This document shows positions 1-8,360 of a stretch of 64,000 nucleotides of DNA, in pieces; position 1 is the stretch's first letter; every line of letters starts with the position of its first letter. The stretch is from Sphingomonas immobilis. Lineage in GTDB: Bacteria > Pseudomonadota > Alphaproteobacteria > Sphingomonadales > Sphingomonadaceae. Position numbers and translations under genes: made by a program. A model generated the notes under the pieces. The model had not been told where the DNA came from. It saw only the letters and a list, made by a program, of their open reading frames with translations, and searched no databases. The stretch is taken from contig NZ_JAUQSZ010000010.1 of assembly GCF_030580995.1 (NCBI RefSeq), forward strand, positions 1-64,000, read 5' to 3'.

Positions 1-197
1 CGCGCCGCCCGCCCGGCGCGCCCCGCACCCCCGCGAGGGGGCCGGGCCGCGCCACCCCGCCCCCCCCCCCCCCCCCCCGGGGGGGGGGCCCGGGGGCGGC
101 CCAAGCCTCGCAGAGCGGTCTCTCGGCGAGACTCGGCCCCACCCCCAACCCCTCCCCTGAAGGGGAGGGGCTTAGAGAAATCCTCACCCCCCTCTGG
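1..197. other. Low-complexity contig end, probable assembly artefact
   Basis: This stretch contains a run of 19 C (60-78) followed directly by 10 G (79-88) and then a C/G-only patch. Bases 139-172 resemble the C-rich palindromic intergenic filler seen elsewhere in the window. It is followed without any start signal by sequence coding for the middle of RNase R. No gene or regulatory site can be supported here; a chimeric or mis-extended contig end is the simplest reading. Confidence 0.7.
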
Positions 198-1223
198 GCG
201 TGCTGGCGGGCGCTGTACAAGGCGCGGAACGCGCGGTCGCCGCTCGATCTCGACCTGCCGGAGCGGCGGGTGGTGCTCGACGAGAAGGGGCGCATCCTGT
301 CGGTCGCGCCGCGCGAGCGGCTCGATTCGATGCGGCTGATCGAGGATTACATGATCGCGGCGAACGTCGCCGCCGCCAAGGCGCTGGAGGCGAAGAAGGC
401 GCCGGTGATGTACCGCGTCCACGAACCGCCGAGCCGCGAGAAGCTCGTCGCGCTGAAGGATTACCTCAAGACCTTCGGGATCGAGTTCGCGCTCGGGCAG
501 GTGATCCGGCCGGGGACGTTCAACCATATCCTCGAGAAGGTCGGCGAGGCGGATTTCCGCCAGCAGATCATGGAGCAGGTGCTGCGCACGCAGACGCAGG
601 CCTATTACGCGCCCGCCAATCACGGCCATTTCGGCCTCGCGCTCGGCAGTTACGGGCATTTCACGTCGCCGATCCGGCGCTATGCCGATCTGATCGTCCA
701 CCGTTCGCTGGTCGATGCCTACACGCTCGGGCCCGGCGGGCTGACCGAGGGCGAGGCGGCGTCGATGGAGAAGATCGGCCAGTCGATCTCGATGCTGGAG
801 CGCCGCGCGATGGAGGCCGAGCGCGACACGATCGACCGCTATGTCGCCGCCTTCCTCGCGACGCGGATCGGCGAGGTGGTCGACGTGCGCATCACCGGCG
901 TGGCGAGCTTCGGCTTCTTCGCGACGGTCGAGGGGATCGGCGGCGACGGGCTGATGCCGGTGCGCGATCTCGGCCGCGAATATTTTCGTTACGACGATGC
1001 GGGCAAGCGGCTGGTCGGCGAGGAGACCGGCACCGAATATGCCAGCGGGATGCGGCTGCAGTTGCGGCTGGCAGAATCGAACCCGGTATCGGGCGCGCTG
1101 CGCTTCGAGATGGTCGAGGGTGGCGCGCGGCCGCCGGTGCGTGACGAGCGCGGCGGCAAACCGCGCGTCATCAAGCGGCGCGGGCGGCCCGCCAATATCC
1201 GGCACCAGGGGCGGAAGCGCTGA
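198..1223 (+). CDS. rnr: Ribonuclease R, C-terminal part (5' truncated)
   Basis: This is the 3' portion of the gene for RNase R, a processive 3'-5' exoribonuclease that degrades structured RNA. RNase R-like sequence begins at about base 201 (WRALYKARNARSPLDLDLPERR), with no start codon or ribosome binding site, so roughly the first half of the usual ~750-800 residues is missing. The catalytic RNB domain end is visible with the family signature HFTSPIRRYADLIVHR near bases 658-705, followed by an S1 RNA-binding domain around 865-980 and a basic tail ending in GRKR. The 3' end overlaps the convergent membrane-protein gene by about 50 bp. The truncation coincides with low-complexity sequence and is more likely assembly-related than biological. 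Confidence 0.9.
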   Translation, partial: ACWRALYKARNARSPLDLDLPERRVVLDEKGRILSVAPRERLDSMRLIEDYMIAANVAAAKALEAKKAPVMYRVHEPPSREKLVALKDYLKTFGIEFALGQVIRPGTFNHILEKVGEADFRQQIMEQVLRTQTQAYYAPANHGHFGLALGSYGHFTSPIRRYADLIVHRSLVDAYTLGPGGLTEGEAASMEKIGQSISMLERRAMEAERDTIDRYVAAFLATRIGEVVDVRITGVASFGFFATVEGIGGDGLMPVRDLGREYFRYDDAGKRLVGEETGTEYASGMRLQLRLAESNPVSGALRFEMVEGGARPPVRDERGGKPRVIKRRGRPANIRHQGRKR

Positions 1224-2502
1224 TCCAGCCCGCGCGCAGCGCGATGACGGCCAGCGATGCGCCCAGCATGATCGCCGGGTTGAGCACGACCTGCCACGAG
1301 AAGCCGTGCAGGAAGAGATAGTTCTTCGGGCCGAGCAGCAGGCACGCGGCGGCGCAGGCGATCCATTCCGCGGTGTCGGGCCGCCGCCCCTCCAGCGCCG
1401 TCTGGCGCGCGACGGCGGCGGGGACGAGGACGAAAACGAGCAGATGGTAGTCGGCGATCACGCTCGACCCGAGGCAATAGGCCGAGCACGTGAGGAACAG
1501 CAGCAGCGCGGCCGAAATCCGCCGTCGCAAAAAGAGGACCACCGCCGCCAGCATCACCAGCGCCGCGGGCACCGCCGCCGCCGCCTCGACCCCCGGCCGG
1601 TAGCCCGCGAAGAACTGCACCGCGCCCATCAGCGAGGAACCGTAGGCCAGCCCCCAATTGTCGACGATGTAGCGGGTCCGGTAATTGTGCAGGCCGCGCA
1701 GGAAGGTGCCAATCGTGTAATCGGGATAGAGCGCGTGGGCGACGGCGAGGCTGAGCGCGAAGATCAGCGCGGTCGCCACCGCCAGCACGGCCAGCGCGCG
1801 CCAGCGGCCGGTCTGGAACAGCAGGAGCAGCGGCACCGCGAAGGGCGCGGCGTTGGGCCGGATGTTGAGTGCGACGGCGAGGCAGATGGCGGCCACGACC
1901 GGCGCCTTGCCGCGCAGCGCCAGCGACATCGACTGGCAGATCAGCAGCGCCGCGAGGCCGGCGTAGATATTCCCGCGCGAGAGCATCATCAGCATCGGAT
2001 AGCTGGCGAGGCCGATCGCGGCCCAGGCGATCGATTCGTAGCGCGTCGTGCCGAGGCGCGCGGCGATACTGCACCAGCAGACCAGCATCAGGGCGATGAT
2101 ACCGACGAACAAGGCGGCCGGATCGACGATGTGCATCGCGGCGAGATTGGCGAGGCAGATCACTGCGGTGAGCGGCGGCGCGAGGAAATGGGTGATGCCC
2201 GCCCCGCCCAGCCCGTCGACACCGTGATAGGGCGTGGTGGCGATGGCGGCGGCGATGCGATCGTGCAGGCCGAACAGGTCGCTCGGCACGACGCCCGCCC
2301 CGCCCGGGAAGGACAGGATGAACTTGTAGTAATCGTCGAACAGCCCGGCGGGATCGAACAGGAAGGACGTGAAGGCGGGTTCGCAGCCGAGCAGGCGCGC
2401 GAAGATGTTGAACGCGAGGTTCGCGGCCATCAGCTTCAGCAACAGCTTCACCGCGAAGCCGGCCATGCCTTCCTGCGCAGCCTGAGCGCCTGTCCCGACC
2501 AT
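1171..2502 (-). CDS. Multi-pass membrane glycosyltransferase, GT87 (DUF2029)-like
   Basis: The 443-residue protein is strongly hydrophobic with roughly ten predicted membrane segments. It has RGN near residues 176-178 and NIRP near 213-216, placed in the loops and helices where GT87 polyprenol-phosphate-mannose-dependent mannosyltransferases carry conserved residues. The family transfers a sugar from a polyprenyl phosphate donor on the outer face of the inner membrane; donor and acceptor cannot be read here. The ATG start has a purine-rich GGGGGAACG just upstream. Its 3' end overlaps rnr in convergent orientation. The family call rests on overall character and short motifs, so another GT-C type membrane transferase is possible. 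Confidence 0.6.
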   Translation of the reverse strand: MVGTGAQAAQEGMAGFAVKLLLKLMAANLAFNIFARLLGCEPAFTSFLFDPAGLFDDYYKFILSFPGGAGVVPSDLFGLHDRIAAAIATTPYHGVDGLGGAGITHFLAPPLTAVICLANLAAMHIVDPAALFVGIIALMLVCWCSIAARLGTTRYESIAWAAIGLASYPMLMMLSRGNIYAGLAALLICQSMSLALRGKAPVVAAICLAVALNIRPNAAPFAVPLLLLFQTGRWRALAVLAVATALIFALSLAVAHALYPDYTIGTFLRGLHNYRTRYIVDNWGLAYGSSLMGAVQFFAGYRPGVEAAAAVPAALVMLAAVVLFLRRRISAALLLFLTCSAYCLGSSVIADYHLLVFVLVPAAVARQTALEGRRPDTAEWIACAAACLLLGPKNYLFLHGFSWQVVLNPAIMLGASLAVIALRAGWISASAPGAGYWRAARAA

Positions 2503-2564
2503 CGTTCCCCCGCATGAGCGCGTGCAACTGGCGGGATGGCCCGATCACGGTTAACGAAGCGATA

Positions 2565-3305
2565 ATGCCCGCTGTCCCCGCCTGGCCCCCGCAATCGACC
2601 CCGCGCCTGTTCGTGGAGGCGCCGCTCGGCATCGGGCCGGTGCGGATCGAGGGTCCGCAGGCGCATTATCTCGTATCGGTGATGCGAACCAAGGTTGGCG
2701 ATCCGGTGAAGCTGTTCGACGGCGTGTCAGGCGAATGGCTGGGCGTGGCGAGCGCGGTGGGCAAGCGCGACCTGATCCTCGACGTGACCGAGCGGCTGCG
2801 CGAGGCGGAGGTGGTGCCCGACCTGTGGCTGTGCGCCGCGCCGCTGAAGAAGGGCCGCGTCGACTGGCTGGCGGAGAAGGCGTGCGAGCTTGGCGTCGCG
2901 CGGTTGGTGCCGACGCTCACGCGGCGCACCGTGGTGGACAAGCTCAACCTCGACCGGCTGCGCGCGCACATGATCGAGGCCGCCGAGCAATGCGGCCGCA
3001 CCGCCGTGCCCGAACTGGCCGAGCCGGTGAAGCTGGCGGCGCTGCTGCGCGACTGGCCGGGGGAGCGCGCGCTGTATTTCGCCGACGAGGCGGGCGGCGT
3101 GCCGGCGGCGGCAGCGATGCGCGACGGATCGGCGAGCGCGGCGATCCTGATCGGGCCCGAGGGCGGCTTCGACGAGGAGGAGCGGGCGGCGGTGCGCGGC
3201 GTTACGGCGGCGGTCGGCGTGTCGCTGGGCCCGCGCATCCTGCGCGCGGATACGGCGGCGGCGGCGGCGGTGGCGGTGTGGATGAGTGTAAGGGGGGATT
3301 GGTAG
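2565..3305 (+). CDS. rsmE: 16S rRNA (uracil-1498-N3)-methyltransferase RsmE
   Basis: This is an SPOUT-class methyltransferase that methylates N3 of U1498 in 16S rRNA using S-adenosylmethionine. The protein has the N-terminal PUA-like part beginning RLFVEAPL, then GPEGGF at residues 197-202 and LGPRILRADTA at 221-231, which form the SAM-binding trefoil knot. The ATG at 2565 gives 246 residues, close to the usual length; an upstream in-frame ATG at 2514 would add 17 residues without family similarity. In many alphaproteobacteria rsmE sits next to gshA, as here. The end is followed by a REP-like inverted repeat. Confidence 0.92.
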   Translation: MPAVPAWPPQSTPRLFVEAPLGIGPVRIEGPQAHYLVSVMRTKVGDPVKLFDGVSGEWLGVASAVGKRDLILDVTERLREAEVVPDLWLCAAPLKKGRVDWLAEKACELGVARLVPTLTRRTVVDKLNLDRLRAHMIEAAEQCGRTAVPELAEPVKLAALLRDWPGERALYFADEAGGVPAAAAMRDGSASAAILIGPEGGFDEEERAAVRGVTAAVGVSLGPRILRADTAAAAAVAVWMSVRGDW

Positions 3306-3312
3306 AAAATGC

Positions 3313-3393
3313 CGTTCGTGCTGAGCGAAGTCGAAGCACGTGTGCCGGAGGCTGCGTGTGTGGCACGCCCTTCGACTTCGCTCAGGACGAACG
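3313..3393. repeat. REP-like inverted repeat, copy 1
   Basis: Two 24-base arms, 3313-3336 and 3370-3393, are complementary except for one position and face each other around a 33-base loop. The arm begins CGTTCGTGCTGAGCGAAG. The same two arms occur unchanged at 44914-44937 and 44971-44994 with an unrelated loop. It lies between rsmE and gshA. Confidence 0.85.
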
Positions 3394-3471
3394 GTGGCTT
3401 TTGTACTGATCGGTTGGAATGACCGCCGCCGCCCTCTAGCGCACCCCATTTTGCCCCGCTAAGGCGCGGCC

Positions 3472-4860
3472 ATGACAACGCGCGCCGACTCCCTCAAGGT
3501 ATCCCCGATCATCGAGAGTCGCGACCAGCTCGTCGCGAGCTTCGCGCGGGGCGAGAAGCCCAAGGATCGCTGGCGGATCGGCACCGAGCACGAGAAGTTC
3601 GTCTATGCGTTCGGCGATCATCACGCGCCGAGCTATGACGAGCCGGGCGGCATCCTCGCGCTGCTCGACGGGCTGAAGGAATACGGCTGGCAGCCGGTCG
3701 AGGAGAAGGGCGCGGACGGCAAATACCGCACCATCGCCATGTCGGGCGCGGACGGATCGATCAGCCTGGAGCCCGCCGGCCAGTTCGAGCTGTCGGGCGC
3801 ACCGCTCGACAATCTGCACGAGACCTGCGCGGAGACCGGGCGGCACCTGGAGCAGGTGAAGGCGGTCGGCGACCGGCTCGGCATCGGTTTCCTGGGGCTC
3901 GGCATGTGGCCCGACAAGACCCGCGCCGAGCTGCCGATCATGCCCAAGGGCCGCTATGCGATCATGCTGCGCCACATGCCGCGCGTCGGCAGCATGGGGC
4001 TCGACATGATGCTGCGGACCTGCACGATCCAGGTCAACCTCGACTATGAGAGCGAGGCGGACATGGCGAAGAAGTTCCGCGTCGGCCTCGCGCTGCAGCC
4101 GCTGGCGACGGCGCTGTTCGCCAATTCGCCCTTCACGGAAGGGCGGCCCAACGGCATGCTGTCGTACCGCAGCCATATCTGGTCGGACACCGACCCTGCG
4201 CGCACCGGCATGCTGCCGTTCGTGTTCGAGGACGGCTTCGGCTACGATCGCTATGCCGAATATGCGCTCGATGTGCCGATGTACTTCGTCTACCGCGACG
4301 GGCTCTATATCGACGCGGCCGGGCTGAGCTTCCGCGATTTCCTCAAGGGCGAGCTTTCGGTGCTGCCGGGCGAGCTGCCGACGCTCGACGACTGGAACGA
4401 TCATCTGTCGACCGCCTTCCCGGAGGTGCGGCTCAAGACCTTCCTCGAGATGCGCGGCGCGGACGGCGGACCGTGGGGGCGGATCTGTGCCCTCCCCGCT
4501 CTTTGGGTCGGGCTGCTGTACGATGGCGGCGCGCTCGATGCGGCGTGGGACGTGGTGAAGCACTGGAGCATCGAGGAGCGGCAGGTGCTGCGCGATTCGG
4601 TGCCGAAGCTGGGGCTCGACGCGCCGATCGCGGGCGGGCGAAAGCTGCGCGAGATCGCGGGCGAGGTGCTCGACATCGCGCATGCCGGCCTCGCGGCGCG
4701 GGCGCGCTTCGACGCGGGCGGCAGCAACGAGACGGGCTTCCTCGATCCGCTGCGCGAGGTGGTGCGGAGCGGCAAGGTTCCGGCCGAAGTGCTGCTGGAG
4801 AAATATCACGGCCCGTGGGGTGGCGATGTTTCGAAGGTCTATGAGGATATGAAGTTCTGA
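3472..4860 (+). CDS. gshA: Glutamate-cysteine ligase
   Basis: The enzyme makes gamma-glutamylcysteine from glutamate, cysteine and ATP, the first step of glutathione synthesis in the cytoplasm. The 462-residue protein matches the plant/alphaproteobacterial class of the ligase, with the ATP- and glutamate-binding start RWRIGTEHEKF near residues 33-43, the SLEPAGQFELSG stretch near 100-111 and a C-terminal YEDMKF. It is full length for this class. It follows rsmE with a REP-like element between them and is itself followed by a perfect 27-bp inverted repeat. Confidence 0.92.
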   Translation: MTTRADSLKVSPIIESRDQLVASFARGEKPKDRWRIGTEHEKFVYAFGDHHAPSYDEPGGILALLDGLKEYGWQPVEEKGADGKYRTIAMSGADGSISLEPAGQFELSGAPLDNLHETCAETGRHLEQVKAVGDRLGIGFLGLGMWPDKTRAELPIMPKGRYAIMLRHMPRVGSMGLDMMLRTCTIQVNLDYESEADMAKKFRVGLALQPLATALFANSPFTEGRPNGMLSYRSHIWSDTDPARTGMLPFVFEDGFGYDRYAEYALDVPMYFVYRDGLYIDAAGLSFRDFLKGELSVLPGELPTLDDWNDHLSTAFPEVRLKTFLEMRGADGGPWGRICALPALWVGLLYDGGALDAAWDVVKHWSIEERQVLRDSVPKLGLDAPIAGGRKLREIAGEVLDIAHAGLAARARFDAGGSNETGFLDPLREVVRSGKVPAEVLLEKYHGPWGGDVSKVYEDMKF

Positions 4861-4866
4861 GAATGC

Positions 4867-4953
4867 CGTCGCCCCGGCGCAGGCCGGGGCCGCCGAGTTT
4901 GGGGCACGCCCGTCGCCAGCCACGCAGCGGCCCCGGCCTGCGCCGGGGCGACG
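4867..4953. repeat. Perfect 27-bp inverted repeat between convergent genes
   Basis: Arms 4867-4893 and 4927-4953 are exact reverse complements, separated by 33 bases. The core is GCCCCGGCGCAGGCCGGGGC-like, so each arm can also fold on itself. It lies just behind gshA and just behind the convergent ICMT-like gene, where it could terminate transcription from both sides. There is no U-tract, so a REP-type element is equally likely. Confidence 0.8.
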
Positions 4954-4959
4954 ATTGGC

Positions 4960-6255
4960 TTAGCGCTTGCCGCGCACCCAGGCGAAGAAGCGCGGCACCG
5001 CGCCGTTGCGCTCCATCCACTCGCTATACGCGCGGTAGGCGGGGTCCATGCCCAGATGTCGCTCCTCGGTTTTCGCGCGCCAGTAATAGACGCCCGCCAC
5101 CACCAGCATCAGCGCAGTCGCGCGGACGCCATCGACCCAGTTGCCCGTCGTCAGGAACGGCAGCGTCGAGAGGAACCAGAAGAGGTTCTTCGACAGATAG
5201 GCCGGGTGGCGCGTGAACTTGTACGGCCCGTGCGTCAGGATGCCGCGGTGCGTGAGGTTGGAGAAGCGGAAGCCGAATGCCATCGTCGCCCAGGCGTAGA
5301 TCGCGGTGAGCCCCACGAGCGTCACGCCCGTCACAGCGAGCATGACGGGATGGCCCTGCATCCAGATCGTCCAGCCGTCCGGCCCGCGCGTGCCGGGGTG
5401 GTAATCGAGCACGCCGCCCTCCCCCATCAGCACGAACGGCGGGTAGCAGATCAGCGCCGCCAGCCACGCCGCCGCGAACGGATTGGCGCTGCGGATGTGC
5501 GAATCGAGCGGCCGCATCGTCAGCACGTAGCCGACCGTCGCGAAGGCCACGTCGATCACGAACATGAAGGTGATGAGCCAGTTCGACAGCGCGACGGGAT
5601 CGTGCAGGATCTGGCTGGTATCGCCGCGGATGAAATCACCGAAGCCGCCCGGCACGATCGCCAGCATGAAGGCGAGGAAAAAGCCCTTCACCGCCCAGCT
5701 GCGCAGGTGGGCGTAGATTGCCTCATGGTCGATCGGCTCCTTGAGGCCCATCAGCCACGCGCCGAGCGTCCAGGCGCCGTCCTTCGGCTCGACGAGATGG
5801 CGGTCGAGCCACAGGACATAGGGGATGGAGAGCACGAACAGCGCGGGTGCGGCAGTGCCGAGGCACCACATCGAGAAGAGGTAATTGTCCTCCCAATAGC
5901 TGCGCACCACGCCGTAGATCAGGCCGATGCCGGCCCAAGTGATCCACAGGCCCGCGAGCTTGGTAAGGCTGATCTCGAAGGTGTCGCGGAGCGGCTTGGG
6001 GTGATCCCAGTCGATGCCGGTCGAGGGGTTGCGGTGGACCTTGTCGACGAACACCGACCACAGCACCATCGGCAACCCGCAGGCGGCGACGTTGCAGAGC
6101 GCCGCATACGGCCCGTCCATGCCGTAGATGCGCGCGAGCGTGATCCAGGTAAGCAGCCCCGCGAGCCCCGCGAGGCCGCAGCCGGTGCTGACGGCCGATG
6201 CGGGACGCGGATCGGCGGCACGGGCTTCGCGCGCGAGAGCGGTATCGTGGAACAT
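4960..6255 (-). CDS. Membrane methyltransferase of the ICMT/PEMT family with long membrane N-terminus
   Basis: The last ~95 of 431 residues carry the isoprenylcysteine carboxyl methyltransferase/phospholipid methyltransferase signature: THGPYKFTRHPAYLSKN near residues 341-357 and KTEERHLG near 397-404, which bind S-adenosylmethionine. The preceding ~330 residues form many hydrophobic segments, far more than the ~200 residues typical of bacterial ICMT-like enzymes. The substrate is unknown; membrane lipids or an isoprenoid-like compound are plausible by family. I chose the ATG at 6255 because codons further upstream show no membrane-protein character. Confidence 0.7.
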   Translation of the reverse strand: MFHDTALAREARAADPRPASAVSTGCGLAGLAGLLTWITLARIYGMDGPYAALCNVAACGLPMVLWSVFVDKVHRNPSTGIDWDHPKPLRDTFEISLTKLAGLWITWAGIGLIYGVVRSYWEDNYLFSMWCLGTAAPALFVLSIPYVLWLDRHLVEPKDGAWTLGAWLMGLKEPIDHEAIYAHLRSWAVKGFFLAFMLAIVPGGFGDFIRGDTSQILHDPVALSNWLITFMFVIDVAFATVGYVLTMRPLDSHIRSANPFAAAWLAALICYPPFVLMGEGGVLDYHPGTRGPDGWTIWMQGHPVMLAVTGVTLVGLTAIYAWATMAFGFRFSNLTHRGILTHGPYKFTRHPAYLSKNLFWFLSTLPFLTTGNWVDGVRATALMLVVAGVYYWRAKTEERHLGMDPAYRAYSEWMERNGAVPRFFAWVRGKR

Positions 6256-6349
6256 GGCCGGTTGCGTAGCGCGGAAATGGTTAGGGACGGGTGAAGGCGC
6301 GTCTGCGACCGACGGCGACGGAACGCATATCGTTCGCACGGAGCAGATC

Positions 6350-6391
6350 GTAGTAACGATTTTCGTTGCGGATCGCACGAATCGTTACTAC
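6350..6391. promoter_or_regulatory. Perfect 12-bp inverted repeat, likely brnTA operator
   Basis: GTAGTAACGATT (6350-6361) and AATCGTTACTAC (6380-6391) are exact reverse complements separated by 18 bases, ending 9 bases before the brnT start. Arm centres are 30 bp apart, close to three helical turns, which suits a pair of antitoxin dimers. BrnA-type antitoxins are known to repress their own promoter. An RNA hairpin in the leader is the alternative. Confidence 0.7.
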
Positions 6392-6400
6392 AAATATCTC

Positions 6401-6664
6401 GTGATCATCGTGTGGGACGGGCCTAAACGCGACGCGAACCCCGCCAAGCACGGTTTCGATTTTGCGGAGCTCGGCGAGGAATTTTTCCTCTCCGCACAGG
6501 TCGAGATCGCCAGAAGCGATCGGTTCAAGGCGGTCGGTCGCCTGAACGATGGCACGATCGCGGTGATCTTCGCCACACTCGGCACCGAGGGCATCTCGAT
6601 CATTTCGATGCGCCGTGCCAGCCGTATGGAAAGAAAGCTGATCGATGACGAAAACCTGGCCTAG
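6401..6664 (+). CDS. brnT: BrnT-family toxin
   Basis: BrnT is a RelE-fold ribonuclease toxin that blocks growth by cutting mRNA when its antitoxin is lost. From a GTG start the protein has 87 residues and the typical BrnT plan: WDGPKRDANPAKHGFDFAEL at the start, a central strand VGRLNDGTIAVIFA and the end ISMRRASRMERKL. An ORF could be opened further upstream, but it would run through the inverted repeat and the divergent ICMT-like gene, so the GTG at 6401 is preferred. Its 3' end overlaps brnA by 20 bases, which indicates translational coupling. Confidence 0.88.
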   Translation: MIIVWDGPKRDANPAKHGFDFAELGEEFFLSAQVEIARSDRFKAVGRLNDGTIAVIFATLGTEGISIISMRRASRMERKLIDDENLA

Positions 6665-7061
6665 TTTCATCACGCGCGATCTCGGGGATTCCGACGCCGA
6701 CCTCACCGAGATGGAGCGGCGCTGGACGGTGTATCGCGACGAGATGCAGAAGGTCATCGCCGCCGGCGGGGTCCATCAGGACGAAGACGGCTGGTGGATC
6801 GACGATGCGAGCGGGGAACTGATCGGCCCCGATCCCGAAATCGAGCGCCCTGAGACCGAGCCGGCCAAGACGATCCCGTTTGCGGACGCATTCCCCGAAC
6901 TGGCTGCGGAAATGCGGCGCTCGCGCGGAAAGCAGAAGGCACCAACCAAGGTCAGCACAACCCTGCGCCTCGATCGCGACGTTCTCGAACGGTTCAAGCA
7001 ATCGGGTCCAGGCTGGCAATCGCGGATGAACGAAGCGCTGCGAGCGGCGGCGGGAATATAG
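6645..7061 (+). CDS. brnA: BrnA-family antitoxin with long N-terminal extension
   Basis: BrnA binds BrnT and represses the operon. The C-terminal ~35 residues hold the ribbon-helix-helix DNA-binding part, KVSTTLRLDRDVLERFKQSG followed by PGWQSRMNEALR, and the middle has the PFADAFPEL stretch seen in the family. At 138 residues it is longer than the usual ~80-100; the first ~65 residues are acidic and aromatic (EDGWWIDDASGEL) and have no assigned domain. It overlaps brnT by 20 bases. Confidence 0.85.
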   Translation: MTKTWPSFITRDLGDSDADLTEMERRWTVYRDEMQKVIAAGGVHQDEDGWWIDDASGELIGPDPEIERPETEPAKTIPFADAFPELAAEMRRSRGKQKAPTKVSTTLRLDRDVLERFKQSGPGWQSRMNEALRAAAGI

Positions 7062-7115
7062 CGGCGCGGACAGGTGTTGCGCCGCCCGCCCCGCTTCGGT
7101 ATCTCGCGCTCCATC

Positions 7116-7189
7116 GCGGGTATAGTACAATGGTAGTACAGCAGCCTTCCAAGCTGAATACACGGGTTCGATTCCCGTTACCCGCTCCA
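7116..7189 (+). tRNA. tRNA-Gly (anticodon TCC), CCA encoded
   Basis: The acceptor stem GCGGGTA (7116-7122) pairs with TACCCGC (7179-7185), followed by a T discriminator and an encoded CCA. The anticodon arm CAGCCTTCCAAGCTG presents TCC, and the T arm has CGGGTTCGATTCCCG. The gene ends only 20 bases before the mtnB start codon. Confidence 0.97.
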
Positions 7190-7209
7190 GAGATTTCAAA
7201 GGCTTAGCG

Positions 7210-7827
7210 ATGACCGCCACGACTTTCGCCGAAGCGCAGGCGTGGATCGTGAGCGTCGGGCGGTGGCTCGACGGCAAGGGTTGGGCACCCGCCACCTCGG
7301 GCAATTATTCGGCGCGGCTCGATGATGGCAGCTTCGCCGTCACCGTTTCTGGGCGGCACAAGGGGCGGCTGACGCCGGACGATGTGATGCGCGTCGATGC
7401 GGCGGGCGCGTCGCTCGACGGCAAGAAGCCCTCGGCCGAGACGGCGCTGCACCTCGCGCTCTACACACTGTTCCCGGAGTGCGGGGCGGTGCTGCACAGT
7501 CATTCCGCCGCCAATGTCGGGCTCAGCCGCGCGGCCTATGCGGGCAGCTACAGCTTCGCGGGGCACGAGATGCTCAAGGCGCTGCCGGGCAACCCGACGC
7601 ACGACGCCAGCGTCGCGATCCCGATCGTCGACAACAGCCAGGACATGGCCGTGATCGAGGCGGCGATCGCGCCGCGCCTGCTGGCGCCGGGGGCCGCGCC
7701 CGCCTATCTTATCCGCGGCCACGGCCTCTATGGCTGGGGCAAGGACATGGCCGAGGCCGAGCGCGTGATCGAGGCGGTCGAGTGGATGATCGCGGCCGAA
7801 CTGGCGGAAAGGAGCTTTCGCGGATGA
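7210..7827 (+). CDS. mtnB: Methylthioribulose-1-phosphate dehydratase
   Basis: The enzyme removes water from 5-methylthioribulose 1-phosphate to give a diketone in the methionine salvage pathway. It is a class II aldolase-fold zinc enzyme of 205 residues; the metal histidines HSHSA are at about 96-98 and a further histidine is in RGHGLYGWG near 170. It is the first gene of mtnBDCA and its stop overlaps the mtnD start (ATGA). The upstream gap to tRNA-Gly is 20 bases, so no separate promoter fits there and read-through from the tRNA promoter is likely. Confidence 0.93.
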   Translation: MTATTFAEAQAWIVSVGRWLDGKGWAPATSGNYSARLDDGSFAVTVSGRHKGRLTPDDVMRVDAAGASLDGKKPSAETALHLALYTLFPECGAVLHSHSAANVGLSRAAYAGSYSFAGHEMLKALPGNPTHDASVAIPIVDNSQDMAVIEAAIAPRLLAPGAAPAYLIRGHGLYGWGKDMAEAERVIEAVEWMIAAELAERSFRG

Positions 7828-8360
7828 GCCGATTGCAGATTTTCGACGAGGGCGATGCGCAGGCGCTGCTGCTCGACAGCACGGACGAGGCCGAGATCGC
7901 CGGGGCGCTCGCGACCATCGGCGTGCGTTTCGAACGCTGGGACACGCGCGAGGTGACGGGCGATGTGCTCGACGCCTATGCGCCCGAGATCGGCCGGCTC
8001 AAGGCGGAGGGCGGATACCTTTCGGTCGATACGATCGCGATGACCGCCGACCATCCCGAACGCGGGGCGCTGCGCCAGAAATTCCTGTCCGAACACACGC
8101 ACGGCGAGGACGAGGTGCGTTTCTTCGTCGAGGGCGAAGGGCTGTTCACGCTCCATGAGCAGGGCCGCGTGTTCAACATGCTGTGTACGCGCGGCGACCT
8201 GATCTCGGTGCCGGCGGGGATGAAGCACTGGTTCGACATGGGCCCGGCCCCGCGCTTCACCGCGATCCGGCTGTTCCGCAACCCCGACGGGTGGATCGCG
8301 CGCTTCACCGGCGACGATATCGCCGCGCGTTTTCCCCGGCACGAGCCCGTCGCGGCATGA
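7824..8360 (+). CDS. mtnD: Acireductone dioxygenase
   Basis: This cupin-fold metal dioxygenase splits acireductone to 4-methylthio-2-oxobutanoate and formate in its iron form. The 178-residue protein has the metal ligands His91, His93 and Glu97 in HTHGEDE and His135 in MKHWFDMG, matching the family pattern. The start overlaps the end of mtnB and its end overlaps the mtnC start by four bases, so the genes are translationally coupled. Confidence 0.94.
   Translation: MSRLQIFDEGDAQALLLDSTDEAEIAGALATIGVRFERWDTREVTGDVLDAYAPEIGRLKAEGGYLSVDTIAMTADHPERGALRQKFLSEHTHGEDEVRFFVEGEGLFTLHEQGRVFNMLCTRGDLISVPAGMKHWFDMGPAPRFTAIRLFRNPDGWIARFTGDDIAARFPRHEPVAA

Noticed and set aside
3436..4923. 495-codon open frame opposite gshA
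   Set aside because: gshA on the other strand has strong family similarity throughout; this frame has none.
6128..6400. Upstream extension of the brnT frame
   Set aside because: It would cover the inverted repeat and the divergent methyltransferase gene start, and the product before residue 92 is not BrnT-like.
7190..7209. Riboswitch before the methionine-salvage operon
   Set aside because: Only 20 bases lie between the tRNA and mtnB, too short for a SAM-type riboswitch.
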